Assembly (NCBI GenBank): GCA_023953775.1
Contig: JAMLJD010000016.1
Coordinates: 1-64,000 of the forward strand
Source of the DNA: Rhizobiaceae bacterium
GTDB taxonomy: Bacteria > Pseudomonadota > Alphaproteobacteria > Rhizobiales > Rhizobiaceae
Length of the DNA: 64,000 nucleotides
Direction of reading: 5' to 3'
The notes beneath the pieces were generated by a model, which made no database searches, was not told the DNA's origin, and saw only the letters and a program-made list of their open reading frames with translations. Shown piece by piece: positions 17,026 through 24,359 of this stretch (within the stretch, counting starts at the first letter, position 1; the number at the start of each line of letters is the position of its first letter). Position numbers and translations under genes: made by a program.

Positions 17026-17628
17026 ATGCCCTGCTACTCGTTCGAGGGCATCAGGCCCGCCGTCCATCCCACCAGCTTCCTGCATCCCACTGCCTCGCTG
17101 ATCGGCGACGTGATCGTAGGCCCCGGCTGCTACATTGGCGCGGGCGCCTCGCTGCGCGGTGATTTCGGCCGCATCGTCGTCGAGGGAGACACCTCCATTC
17201 AGGACAATTGCACGCTGCACACCGGTGCGGGCTCGGATTGCGTGATCGGGCGCGGCGCGACAATCGGCCATGGCGCGATCGTTCACGGCGCGACGATCGG
17301 CGAAAACGCACTCGTGGGCATGAACGCGGTGGTGCTCGACGATGCCGACATCGGCGCCGAAAGCCTGGTCGGAGCGCTCAGCCTGGTCAAGTCCGACATG
17401 CGCGCGCCGAGCCGAAGCCTGATTGCAGGAAATCCCGCCAGGATCGTCCGCGAACTGCCGGCCGCGAGCATCGTGTGGAAGAACGATGGCGACGGCGAAT
17501 ATGAACGGCTCGCCCGCCAGTCGCACACCGATTTCGCCGAATGCGCGCCGCTTGCCGAACCGGAGCCGGACAGACGCCGTGTCTCCGGCGATGCGCGCGC
17601 CGTCCGGCTCGGCCTGAGCAAGGAGTAG
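17026..17628 (+). CDS. Gamma-carbonic-anhydrase-like hexapeptide-repeat protein (PaaY/CaiE type)
   Basis: A 200-residue left-handed beta-helix protein with repeated hexapeptides (LIGDVIVGPGCYIGAGASLRGD, IGRGATIGHGAIVHG, IGENALVGMNAVVLDDADIG) and candidate metal His residues in CTLHTG and GHGAIVHG. PaaY and CaiE in this family accompany CoA-dependent catabolic pathways; PaaY has thioesterase activity that rescues CoA from dead-end thioesters. A similar housekeeping role is inferred. Starts 2 bases after the thiolase stop. Confidence 0.85.
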   Translation: MPCYSFEGIRPAVHPTSFLHPTASLIGDVIVGPGCYIGAGASLRGDFGRIVVEGDTSIQDNCTLHTGAGSDCVIGRGATIGHGAIVHGATIGENALVGMNAVVLDDADIGAESLVGALSLVKSDMRAPSRSLIAGNPARIVRELPAASIVWKNDGDGEYERLARQSHTDFAECAPLAEPEPDRRRVSGDARAVRLGLSKE

Positions 17629-17630
17629 AC

Positions 17631-18533
17631 ATGGGTATCTGTCAGGATCGCGTCGCGATCGTCACTGGCGCCGGCCGTGGGCTCGGCCGCGCCTATGCGC
17701 TCGGTCTCGCGGCGGAAGGCGCGAAGGTCGTCGTCAATGATCTCGGCGTGGGCACGCATGGCGATGCCACCGCCGAGCGGCCGGCCGACGAGGTCGTCGC
17801 CGAGATTCGCAAGGCGGGTGGCGAAGCCGTCGCCAATTTTGATGACGTCGCAGACTGGGATGGCGGCGCGAACATCGTCGGGACGGCGCTCGACACATTC
17901 GGCAGACTTGACGTGGTCGTCAACAATGCCGGCTTCGTGCGCGATCGCATGTTCGTCTCCTGCACGCCGGACGAGTGGGATGCGGTGATCCGCGTTCACC
18001 TGCGCGGCCATTTCTGTGTCTCGCGCCATGCCGTCGACCACTGGCGCTCCGAGGTGAAGGCGGGACAGAAGGTCGACGCACGCATCATCAACACATCGTC
18101 GGGTGCCGGCCTCCAGGGGTCGGTGGGCCAGAGCGCCTATTCCGCTGCGAAGGCCGGCATCGCCACGCTCACGCTCGTTCAGGCCGCCGAGCTCGCCAGG
18201 TACGGCATCACGGTCAATGGCCTCGCACCCAACGCGCGCACCCGCATGACGGAGACCGCCTTCGCTGACGCGATGAAGGCGAAGGAGGGTGAGTTCGACA
18301 TCTTCGCACCCGAGAACACCGCACCGCTCGTCACCTGGCTGGCAAGCGAGCGGTCAGCGGATGTCACCGGCCAGATCTTCGAGCTGGTCGGCGGCACGAT
18401 CCGTGTCTGCCTGGGCTGGAACGATGGACCTGAATTCGACCTCGGCCGGTGCTGGGACGCCGCCGGTCTTGGCGACAAGATCATCGATCTGGTGGCGGCT
18501 CGACCAGCCGCCAAGAAGGTCTACGGCACTTAG
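17631..18533 (+). CDS. SDR oxidoreductase, MFE-2-like 3-hydroxyacyl-CoA dehydrogenase
   Basis: A 300-residue short-chain dehydrogenase: TGAGRGLGRAYAL cofactor motif near residue 12, NNAG, and catalytic Y-S-A-A-K in QSAYSAAKAGIA. The insert after the first beta strand (VVVNDLGVGTHGD) and the long C-terminus with LGWNDG resemble the dehydrogenase domain of peroxisomal multifunctional enzyme 2 and its bacterial single-domain relatives. It would supply 3-ketoacyl-CoA to the thiolase two genes upstream. Last gene of the 12740-18533 run; it converges with the acyl-CoA synthetase gene 21 bases further on. Confidence 0.9.
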   Translation: MGICQDRVAIVTGAGRGLGRAYALGLAAEGAKVVVNDLGVGTHGDATAERPADEVVAEIRKAGGEAVANFDDVADWDGGANIVGTALDTFGRLDVVVNNAGFVRDRMFVSCTPDEWDAVIRVHLRGHFCVSRHAVDHWRSEVKAGQKVDARIINTSSGAGLQGSVGQSAYSAAKAGIATLTLVQAAELARYGITVNGLAPNARTRMTETAFADAMKAKEGEFDIFAPENTAPLVTWLASERSADVTGQIFELVGGTIRVCLGWNDGPEFDLGRCWDAAGLGDKIIDLVAARPAAKKVYGT

Positions 18534-18554
18534 AGCAACATGTCCCGAGCGGCG

Positions 18555-20141
18555 CTACACCGCTCGTTCCTCATCTCGAAGCACGGTCTTCAGCACCTTG
18601 CCCTGCGGGCTCGTCGGCAGCGCGTCGCGGAACTCGACCGATCGCGGGACCTTGAAGTTGGCGATGTTGTCGCGCGCCCAGCCGATCAGTTCCTCCTCGG
18701 TCGCGCGGGCGTTGGGACGGAGCACCACGAAGGCTTTGCCGACCTCTCCCATGCGTTCGTCCGGGACGCCGATCACCGCGATCTGGCCGATTGCCGGATG
18801 CGCGCTCATCAACCGCTCGATCTCCGCCGGATAGCAGTTGAAACCACCGGTGATGAACATGTCCTTCAGGCGATCCTCGATCCGCAAATCGCCATTGTCG
18901 TCGAAATAGCCGATATCGCCGGTGTGCAGCCAGCCGGCCGCGTCGATCGTCTTGGCGGTCGACTCCTCGTCCTGGAAGTAGCCCTTCATGACGAGGTACC
19001 CGCGCACGACCACCTCGCCGGGCTGGCCCGGATCGACCGGTTCGCCATCCTCGCCCAAGATCGCCACTTCGGTGCCCGGAAAGGCCTTGCCGGCAGTGTT
19101 CGCGATCTGCTCGTCGGCATCGTCGGCGCTGCACATCGTACCGTAGCCGCCACATTCGGTCAGCCCGTAACCGTTGACGATGCCGGCAAAGCCCAACTCC
19201 TCGCGCATCCGCCGGATCAGGGTCGATGGCACCACGGCTCCCCCGGTGATGCCGAGGCGCAGGCTGGACCGGTCGAACGACGCCAGTTCGGGATGCTGCA
19301 GCATGCCGTGGAAGATCGCCGGCGGACCGGGAATGACACTCACCTTTTCCTGTTCGACACGATGCAGGATCTCGTCGGCGTCGTAGGTCAGGTGCGGGAT
19401 CAGGACCGCACCACGCATCATCGACACGATCGCGCCCGAGCGGTAGCCGAAGGCGTGGAAGAAGGGCGGAATGACCAGCACCCGGTCGCCGCGCCGGATA
19501 CCGACCCGCGTCGCCCAGGCGTCGATCACACGCAGGCACTGCAGGTGGCAGTACATCACGCCCTTTGGATATCCCGTCGTACCGGAGGTAAAGAGCAGGT
19601 CGCACAGGTCGTCAGGCACAACCGCTTCCTCTCGCACCCGTTGCTCGCCATCGCTTACGGCGTTTCCGGCATCGAGGAATGCATCGAACGTGGTCTCGCC
19701 GTCCCGTGCGCCGTCGAAGACGACGAGACGGGCAAGCCGCCGCTGTGCCGCGGCATCGAGCTGCGAGGGATAGTATCGACCGAGGAACGTTCCGCACGCA
19801 AACATGGCCGTCGCCCCGCTGCGCTCGATCAGGTCTCCGACCTCGGCGCCCTTGAACCGGGTGCTCACGGGCACGAGCACGGCGCCAACCGACACGATGC
19901 CGAGCGCGGTCACGAACCATTTCCACGAATTGGGCGCCCAGATCATCACCCGGTCGCCCTTGGCGATACCGGCAGCGATCATGGCCCGGGCCACCCGCCG
20001 GCGCATGGCGTCGAGTTCGGTGAATGTGAAACGCGTCTCGCCATCCTCGATCGCGGTCGCGTCGCCGTAGATCTCCGCCGCGCGCGCGCAGAGCGCGGGA
20101 ATGGTGCTGAATGTCCAGCCTGAATCGTGGATGCTGTTCAT
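18555..20141 (-). CDS. Acyl-CoA synthetase (FadD3-like)
   Basis: A 528-residue adenylate-forming enzyme: P-loop LLFTSGTTGYPKGV near residue 170, NGYGLTECGG, the hinge region GWLHTGDIGYFDDNGDLRIEDRLKDMF with the Arg-containing loop, and C-terminal catalytic Lys in SPQGKVLK. No transmembrane segment. It activates a carboxylic acid to its CoA thioester at the entry to the beta-oxidation genes of the island. The general pattern resembles FadD3 (which activates the HIP steroid ring remnant), but the family is broad. Divergent from the SDR at 20282 with an operator between them. Confidence 0.9.
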   Translation of the reverse strand: MNSIHDSGWTFSTIPALCARAAEIYGDATAIEDGETRFTFTELDAMRRRVARAMIAAGIAKGDRVMIWAPNSWKWFVTALGIVSVGAVLVPVSTRFKGAEVGDLIERSGATAMFACGTFLGRYYPSQLDAAAQRRLARLVVFDGARDGETTFDAFLDAGNAVSDGEQRVREEAVVPDDLCDLLFTSGTTGYPKGVMYCHLQCLRVIDAWATRVGIRRGDRVLVIPPFFHAFGYRSGAIVSMMRGAVLIPHLTYDADEILHRVEQEKVSVIPGPPAIFHGMLQHPELASFDRSSLRLGITGGAVVPSTLIRRMREELGFAGIVNGYGLTECGGYGTMCSADDADEQIANTAGKAFPGTEVAILGEDGEPVDPGQPGEVVVRGYLVMKGYFQDEESTAKTIDAAGWLHTGDIGYFDDNGDLRIEDRLKDMFITGGFNCYPAEIERLMSAHPAIGQIAVIGVPDERMGEVGKAFVVLRPNARATEEELIGWARDNIANFKVPRSVEFRDALPTSPQGKVLKTVLRDEERAV

Positions 20142-20218
20142 GATCGTCCGCTGATGGATCGACAGCCGCTCGAGGAGCCGATCGCAACAAGATTATGTCC
20201 GGAAGCCTGGAAGGCATC

Positions 20219-20230
20219 GTCCGAAAGGAC
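20219..20230. promoter_or_regulatory. Island operator copy F (between acyl-CoA synthetase and SDR)
   Basis: GTCCGAAAGGAC with perfect half-sites. Read toward the synthetase the 3' flank is GATGC, as in the other copies; toward the SDR it is GAATG. It is 77 bases from the synthetase start and 51 from the SDR start, so one site may serve both. Confidence 0.7.
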
Positions 20231-20281
20231 GAATGATATGATGGCTGCCGAAGCTACAGCCTTCGGAGCGGAAGGAACAGG

Positions 20282-21094
20282 ATGACGAAGGAAGACGATA
20301 CGGCTCCCATCATACAGCTGCCCGGCAAGGTCGCCCTGGTGACGGGCGGCACCAAGGGGATCGGCCACGCGATCGCGACAGCCCTGCTCGATGCCGGCGC
20401 GACTGTCATCATCTGCGCCCGCGGCGAACCTGAGGCCCTGCCGGCGGCGCGCGGCCGGACGGCCGAGTTTCTCGCCTGCGACGTCCGCAAGGCCGAGGAA
20501 TGCGGGCAGTTGGTCGAAACCATAGCCAAGCGGCACGGCCGGCTCGACATTCTGGTCAACAATGCGGGAGGATCGCCCCAAGTCGACGCCGCGACTGCGT
20601 CGCCGCGCTTTTCCGAGGCGATCGTCGCGCTGAATCTCCTCGCACCGATCCATATGTCGCAGGCTGCCCACAAGGTCATGTCGACCCAGGCCGAGGGTGG
20701 GTCGATCATCAACATCGCCAGCGTTTCTGCCGTCCGTCCCTCTCCAGGAACCGCCGCCTACGGCGCGGCAAAGGCCGGACTCGTCGGCCTGACGAGAAGC
20801 CTGGCACAGGAGTGGGGTCCGGCGGTGCGGGTCAATGTCATCATCGCGGGTCTGATGGAAACCGGGGACGGCGTCCGCACCTATGGCTCGGCGGCGGCGA
20901 TGGACGAGATCGCAACCCACACGCCGATGAAACGCATGGGGCATGGCTCGGACATCGCCGGCGCGGTGCTCTACTTCGCCAGTCCGCTGGCGGCCTGGAC
21001 CTCGGGTGCGACGCTCGAGGTCCATGGTGGCGGCGAGCGTCCGCATTTCCTCGACATCGTCCGGCGCAACATCGCGACCGGGTCCGACAGTTGA
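20282..21094 (+). CDS. SDR family oxidoreductase
   Basis: A 270-residue classical SDR: TGGTKGIGHAIA cofactor motif near residue 23, NNAGG, active-site Ser in ASVSA and YGAAK catalytic motif, with a C-terminal SGATLEVHGGGERP. It begins a four-gene run (SDR, gluconolactonase-like, epimerase-like, SnoaL-like) leading into a fourth SDR. It probably oxidises a cyclic alcohol or hydroxyacyl-CoA in the same pathway; substrate unknown. Its TGA overlaps the TTG start of the next gene. Confidence 0.9.
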   Translation: MTKEDDTAPIIQLPGKVALVTGGTKGIGHAIATALLDAGATVIICARGEPEALPAARGRTAEFLACDVRKAEECGQLVETIAKRHGRLDILVNNAGGSPQVDAATASPRFSEAIVALNLLAPIHMSQAAHKVMSTQAEGGSIINIASVSAVRPSPGTAAYGAAKAGLVGLTRSLAQEWGPAVRVNVIIAGLMETGDGVRTYGSAAAMDEIATHTPMKRMGHGSDIAGAVLYFASPLAAWTSGATLEVHGGGERPHFLDIVRRNIATGSDS

Positions 21095-21942
21095 AGACCT
21101 ACGCCGCGCGCACGCTGGCCGACGGTTTCGCCTATCCGGAGGGTCCGCGCTGGCGCGACGGGCTGCTGTGGTTCTCCGACCAGCACGACGGCATCGTTCA
21201 CGCACTGGATGACCGGGGGCATCGTATCGAGAGCTTCGCCGTCGAAGGCGGCCCGTCCGGAATCGGCTGGTTGCCCGGTGGCGACATGCTCGTCGTTTCC
21301 ATGGAGAGGCGGACGATCCTTCGTCGCAAGAGTGGCAAGCTTGGTCTCCATGTCGACCTGTCGGCGTGGCACTCCGCCCAGACGAACGACATGGTCGTCG
21401 ACGCCGTCGGCCGTGCCTATGTCGGCAATATCGGCTTCGACTTCGACAATGGCGAGCCTGCTGCCCCGACCATGTTGCTCGCGGTCGAACCGGACGGCTC
21501 GGTCAGGCAGGTGGCCAACGACCTTCTGTGTCCGAACGGGACCGTTCTGTCGCAGGATGGCAGGAAATTGATCGTCGCGGAATCGCTCGCCAACCGGCTT
21601 ACGGCCTTCGATGTCGCGCCGGACGGCGCGCTTTCCAACCGTCGCGTGTTCGCCGAGATGCCGGGCCATGTGCCCGACGGCATCTGCCTCGACGCCGAGG
21701 GACAGGTCTGGGCCGCCTCCCCGTTCACCGGCTCGGTCGTTCGCGTCGCCGAGGGCGGTGAGATCACCGCCACCGTTTTCGTCGAGGATGCGGGCGCCTT
21801 CGCCTGCATGCTTGGCGGACCGGGCCGAAAGACGCTCTTCATCTGCTGCGCGGCGGACCACAGCCGTTCGAATACGGCCGCGCTGCGCTCCGGCCGCATC
21901 GACGTCGCCGCGGTCGACGTACCTGGCGCGGGCCTGCCGTGA
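21091..21942 (+). CDS. SMP-30/gluconolactonase-like protein
   Basis: A 283-residue six-bladed beta-propeller of the SMP-30/gluconolactonase group. The metal-binding Glu is in FAYPEGPRW at residues ~14-22; further ligands are probably in the DMVVD and CPNGTVLS loops and in PDGICLDAEG. The family hydrolyses lactones with a divalent metal. The start is a TTG at 21091 overlapping the SDR stop (TTGA); no in-frame ATG fits. In an island with a Baeyer-Villiger-type enzyme, a second lactone-opening activity is plausible. Confidence 0.85.
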   Translation: MKTYAARTLADGFAYPEGPRWRDGLLWFSDQHDGIVHALDDRGHRIESFAVEGGPSGIGWLPGGDMLVVSMERRTILRRKSGKLGLHVDLSAWHSAQTNDMVVDAVGRAYVGNIGFDFDNGEPAAPTMLLAVEPDGSVRQVANDLLCPNGTVLSQDGRKLIVAESLANRLTAFDVAPDGALSNRRVFAEMPGHVPDGICLDAEGQVWAASPFTGSVVRVAEGGEITATVFVEDAGAFACMLGGPGRKTLFICCAADHSRSNTAALRSGRIDVAAVDVPGAGLP

Positions 21943-21955
21943 AGCGCCGGCCCTA

Positions 21956-21967
21956 GTCGATCCGGAC
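21956..21967 (+). promoter_or_regulatory. Island operator copy G (upstream of epimerase-like gene)
   Basis: CCTA-GTCGATCCGGAC-GATGC: one mismatch in the left half, right half and both flanks conserved. It lies 14 bases after the preceding stop and 62 before the next start, so it gives the downstream genes their own control. Confidence 0.65.
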
Positions 21968-22029
21968 GATGCTTCCCTGCGCGTCGCCGCACATTGTCGA
22001 CGCTACGCAACGACACCGGGAGCGCAATC

Positions 22030-22947
22030 GTGAAGATACTCATCGTCGGCGGCACCGGCATGATCGGCGGCCATGCCGCGGGCCACCTTGTGGCCGAGGG
22101 TCACGACGTCACGCTCGCGGCCCGCAAGCCGGCGCCGGCCGGCACGCCGATGGCAAGCATGCCGACGATCACCGGCGACTACACGAAGGGCGATTTCGGC
22201 GAAGCCGACCTGGCGCCCTTTGATGCGATCGTCTTCGCCGCAGGCAACGACATCCGCCACATCCCCAAGGACGCCGACCCCGCCGTATTCTGGCAGGAGA
22301 CGCAGATCGGCGGCGTCCCGGATTTCGTCGCCCGCGCCAAGCGGGCCGGCGTGAAGCGCGTCGTCCAGCTCGGCAGCTACTATCATCAGGTCATGCCGCA
22401 CCTGGCCGACACGGATGCCTACGTCCGCGCCCGCAAGCTGGCCGACGAGGGCGCACGGGCCCATGCTACCGCGGACTTCAACGTCACCACCCTCAATCCA
22501 CCGTCCATCGTCGGCGCGATCAGTGGCATCCCGGCAAAACGCTACGAGACGCTGACACGATGGGCGAAAGGCGAGCTTCCCGACATTCCCGACTTCGCCC
22601 CGGCCGGCGGCACGAACTACATGTCGGTGCGGTCCCTTTGCGAGGCGATCTCCGGCGCGCTGCGCAACGGCGAAAGCGGCAAGGCCTATCTGATCGGAGA
22701 CCAGAACCTGACCTTCCGCGACTTCTTCCAGATGATCTTCGACGTGGTGGGTGCCGGCCGAACGATCGAGGAGCGCGATCAGGAACATCCCATGCTGCCC
22801 GACGCCTTCATCGTTCCGGGGCGCGGCAACATCCTCGCCTACGAGCCCGACCCGGCGGAGACCGCGCTGCTCGGCTATCGCCGCAACGACGTGCGGCGTG
22901 CCGTAGAAGAGGTCGTTTCGCTCGTCGGGGGCGAGGCGTCCGCCTGA
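22030..22947 (+). CDS. NAD(P)-dependent epimerase/dehydratase-like protein
   Basis: A 305-residue extended-SDR protein starting at GTG 22030, chosen because MKILIVGGTGMIGGHAA then begins immediately with the first Rossmann strand (GGTGMIGG). The expected active-site YxxxK is not clean: the nearest sequence is AYVRARKLAD, where the Lys is one residue too far, so activity may be altered or lost. The central NPPSIVGA and C-terminal domain are otherwise typical. It precedes the second SnoaL-like gene with a TGATG overlap. Confidence 0.8.
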   Translation: MKILIVGGTGMIGGHAAGHLVAEGHDVTLAARKPAPAGTPMASMPTITGDYTKGDFGEADLAPFDAIVFAAGNDIRHIPKDADPAVFWQETQIGGVPDFVARAKRAGVKRVVQLGSYYHQVMPHLADTDAYVRARKLADEGARAHATADFNVTTLNPPSIVGAISGIPAKRYETLTRWAKGELPDIPDFAPAGGTNYMSVRSLCEAISGALRNGESGKAYLIGDQNLTFRDFFQMIFDVVGAGRTIEERDQEHPMLPDAFIVPGRGNILAYEPDPAETALLGYRRNDVRRAVEEVVSLVGGEASA

Positions 22948-23441
22948 TGGATGCCGGGGCGCTCGACCGGCTCCAACTGCGCGACCTGGCCGAGCGCTAT
23001 GCCTTCGCCGCCGACCGCCGGGACGGTACGGCGCTCGCCGCGACGTTCACCGAGGATGGCGTATTGGAAGCGCCGCGCGGCCGCTTCACCGGTCACGACG
23101 AGCTCGCCGGCGTCGCGCCGATGATGGAGCGCCTCTATCGCAAGACCTTTCATGCGGTGCTCGGCCAGCAGGCCGAAATCGACGGCGACCACGCCAGCGG
23201 CGAAACCTACTCGATCGCCCGCCACTATTTCGCCGGGGACGACGGCGAACCGCGCTGCTTCGAGATGACGATCCGCTACCAGGACCGTTTCCGGCGCACG
23301 CCGGCGGGCTGGCGTTTTGCGGCGCGTCGGCTGGTCGTCGACGCCACACACACATATCCGGTCCGTCATGTCGCGGATCCAGAACAGGCTGCGGGCCAAG
23401 CGGGAGGAACCGATGAACGACAGATCGATCCTGGGACTTGA
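22947..23441 (+). CDS. SnoaL-like / NTF2-fold protein (second copy)
   Basis: A 164-residue NTF2-fold protein; LQLRDLAERYAFAADRRDGTALAATFTEDGVLE is the family's N-terminal helix-strand pattern, as in the protein at 797-1438. It may catalyse a dehydration or isomerisation in the same pathway. The ATG shares bases with the upstream stop (TGATG). Its 3' end overlaps the start of the following SDR by 29 bases, so the SDR ribosome-binding site is inside this gene. Confidence 0.78.
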   Translation: MDAGALDRLQLRDLAERYAFAADRRDGTALAATFTEDGVLEAPRGRFTGHDELAGVAPMMERLYRKTFHAVLGQQAEIDGDHASGETYSIARHYFAGDDGEPRCFEMTIRYQDRFRRTPAGWRFAARRLVVDATHTYPVRHVADPEQAAGQAGGTDERQIDPGT

Positions 23442-24294
23442 CGGCAAGGTCGCACTGATCACCGGCGGCGGCGCGGGGATCGGACGCGCCACCGCCGAGC
23501 TGTTTGCGCGGGCCGGCATGCGTGTCGCGATCGCGGAGATCAACGAGGCCTTCGCCGGCGACGTGCGCGCCGCGCTCGATGCCGCCGGCTGCGACAACCT
23601 CGTCATCGAGGCGGACGTGCGCAGCAAGGACGATGTCGCCGACGTCGTGGCCCAGGTCGAGGAGCGGTTCGGCCGGCTCGACGTGCTGGTCAACAATGTC
23701 GGCGACTATCTCGGCTACAAGAGCTACTTCGTCGATTCGACCGAGGAGCAATGGGACGAACTCTACGCGATCAACCTGTTGCACATGTTCCACGTCACCA
23801 AGGCGGCGATCCCGCTGATGAAATCGAGCGGCGAGGGAGGCTCGATCATCAACCTGTCGACCGTCGAGGCGTTTCGCGGCATTCCGCTGACCGTGGTCTA
23901 CGCCGCCTTCAACTCCGCGATTACCGGCTTTACCCAGAGCCTCGCGGTCGAACTCGGTCAGGACAATGTCCGCGTCAACGCGGTCGCACCCGAGACGACC
24001 AACACCGCGCAGATCACGGCTACGGCGCGGGTGCCGTCCGAAAACCGCGACTACATCAAGCGATGGTTCCCGATCGGCCGCTTCGGCGAAGGCGAGGATT
24101 CGGCCGGCGCCGCGCTGTTTCTCGCTTCCGACAGGCTGTCCGGCTGGGTGACCGGACAGTCGATCATCGTCGATGGCGGTGCCTTCGCGGCCGGCGCGTG
24201 GATGCGACTGCCGGACGGCAGGAACTTCACCCACCTGCCCATCATCGTTGCAGACGGCTATACGCCGCGCCCCGACGCGACGGGCAAGAGCTGA
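23413..24294 (+). CDS. SDR family protein lacking the catalytic Lys
   Basis: A 293-residue classical SDR with an intact cofactor motif TGGGAGIGRATA near residue 18, NNVG and an active-site Ser in NLSTVE. In the catalytic YxxxK the Tyr is kept (Y163) but Lys is Asn (Y-A-A-F-N167), read directly from TAC GCC GCC TTC AAC. Lys loss usually cripples hydride transfer in classical SDRs, so this may be a dehydratase-like, isomerase-like or non-catalytic member. ATG 23413 has GGAGG 6 bases upstream. The C-terminal 40 residues after the IIVDGG strand are longer than usual. Confidence 0.85.
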   Translation: MNDRSILGLDGKVALITGGGAGIGRATAELFARAGMRVAIAEINEAFAGDVRAALDAAGCDNLVIEADVRSKDDVADVVAQVEERFGRLDVLVNNVGDYLGYKSYFVDSTEEQWDELYAINLLHMFHVTKAAIPLMKSSGEGGSIINLSTVEAFRGIPLTVVYAAFNSAITGFTQSLAVELGQDNVRVNAVAPETTNTAQITATARVPSENRDYIKRWFPIGRFGEGEDSAGAALFLASDRLSGWVTGQSIIVDGGAFAAGAWMRLPDGRNFTHLPIIVADGYTPRPDATGKS

Positions 24295-24304
24295 TCGCGA
24301 TCAG
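24291..24304. repeat. 14-bp palindrome between convergent SDR and hemN genes
   Basis: CTGATCGCGATCAG overlaps the SDR stop codon and can be extended by GAG/CTC with a one-base bulge. It may act as a weak bidirectional terminator; there is no U-run. Confidence 0.35.
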
Positions 24305-24359
24305 GCTCCGTCGCTACCGGTGCGCGCGAGGACATGCTGGTCGAAGCCGCGTCGACGCT

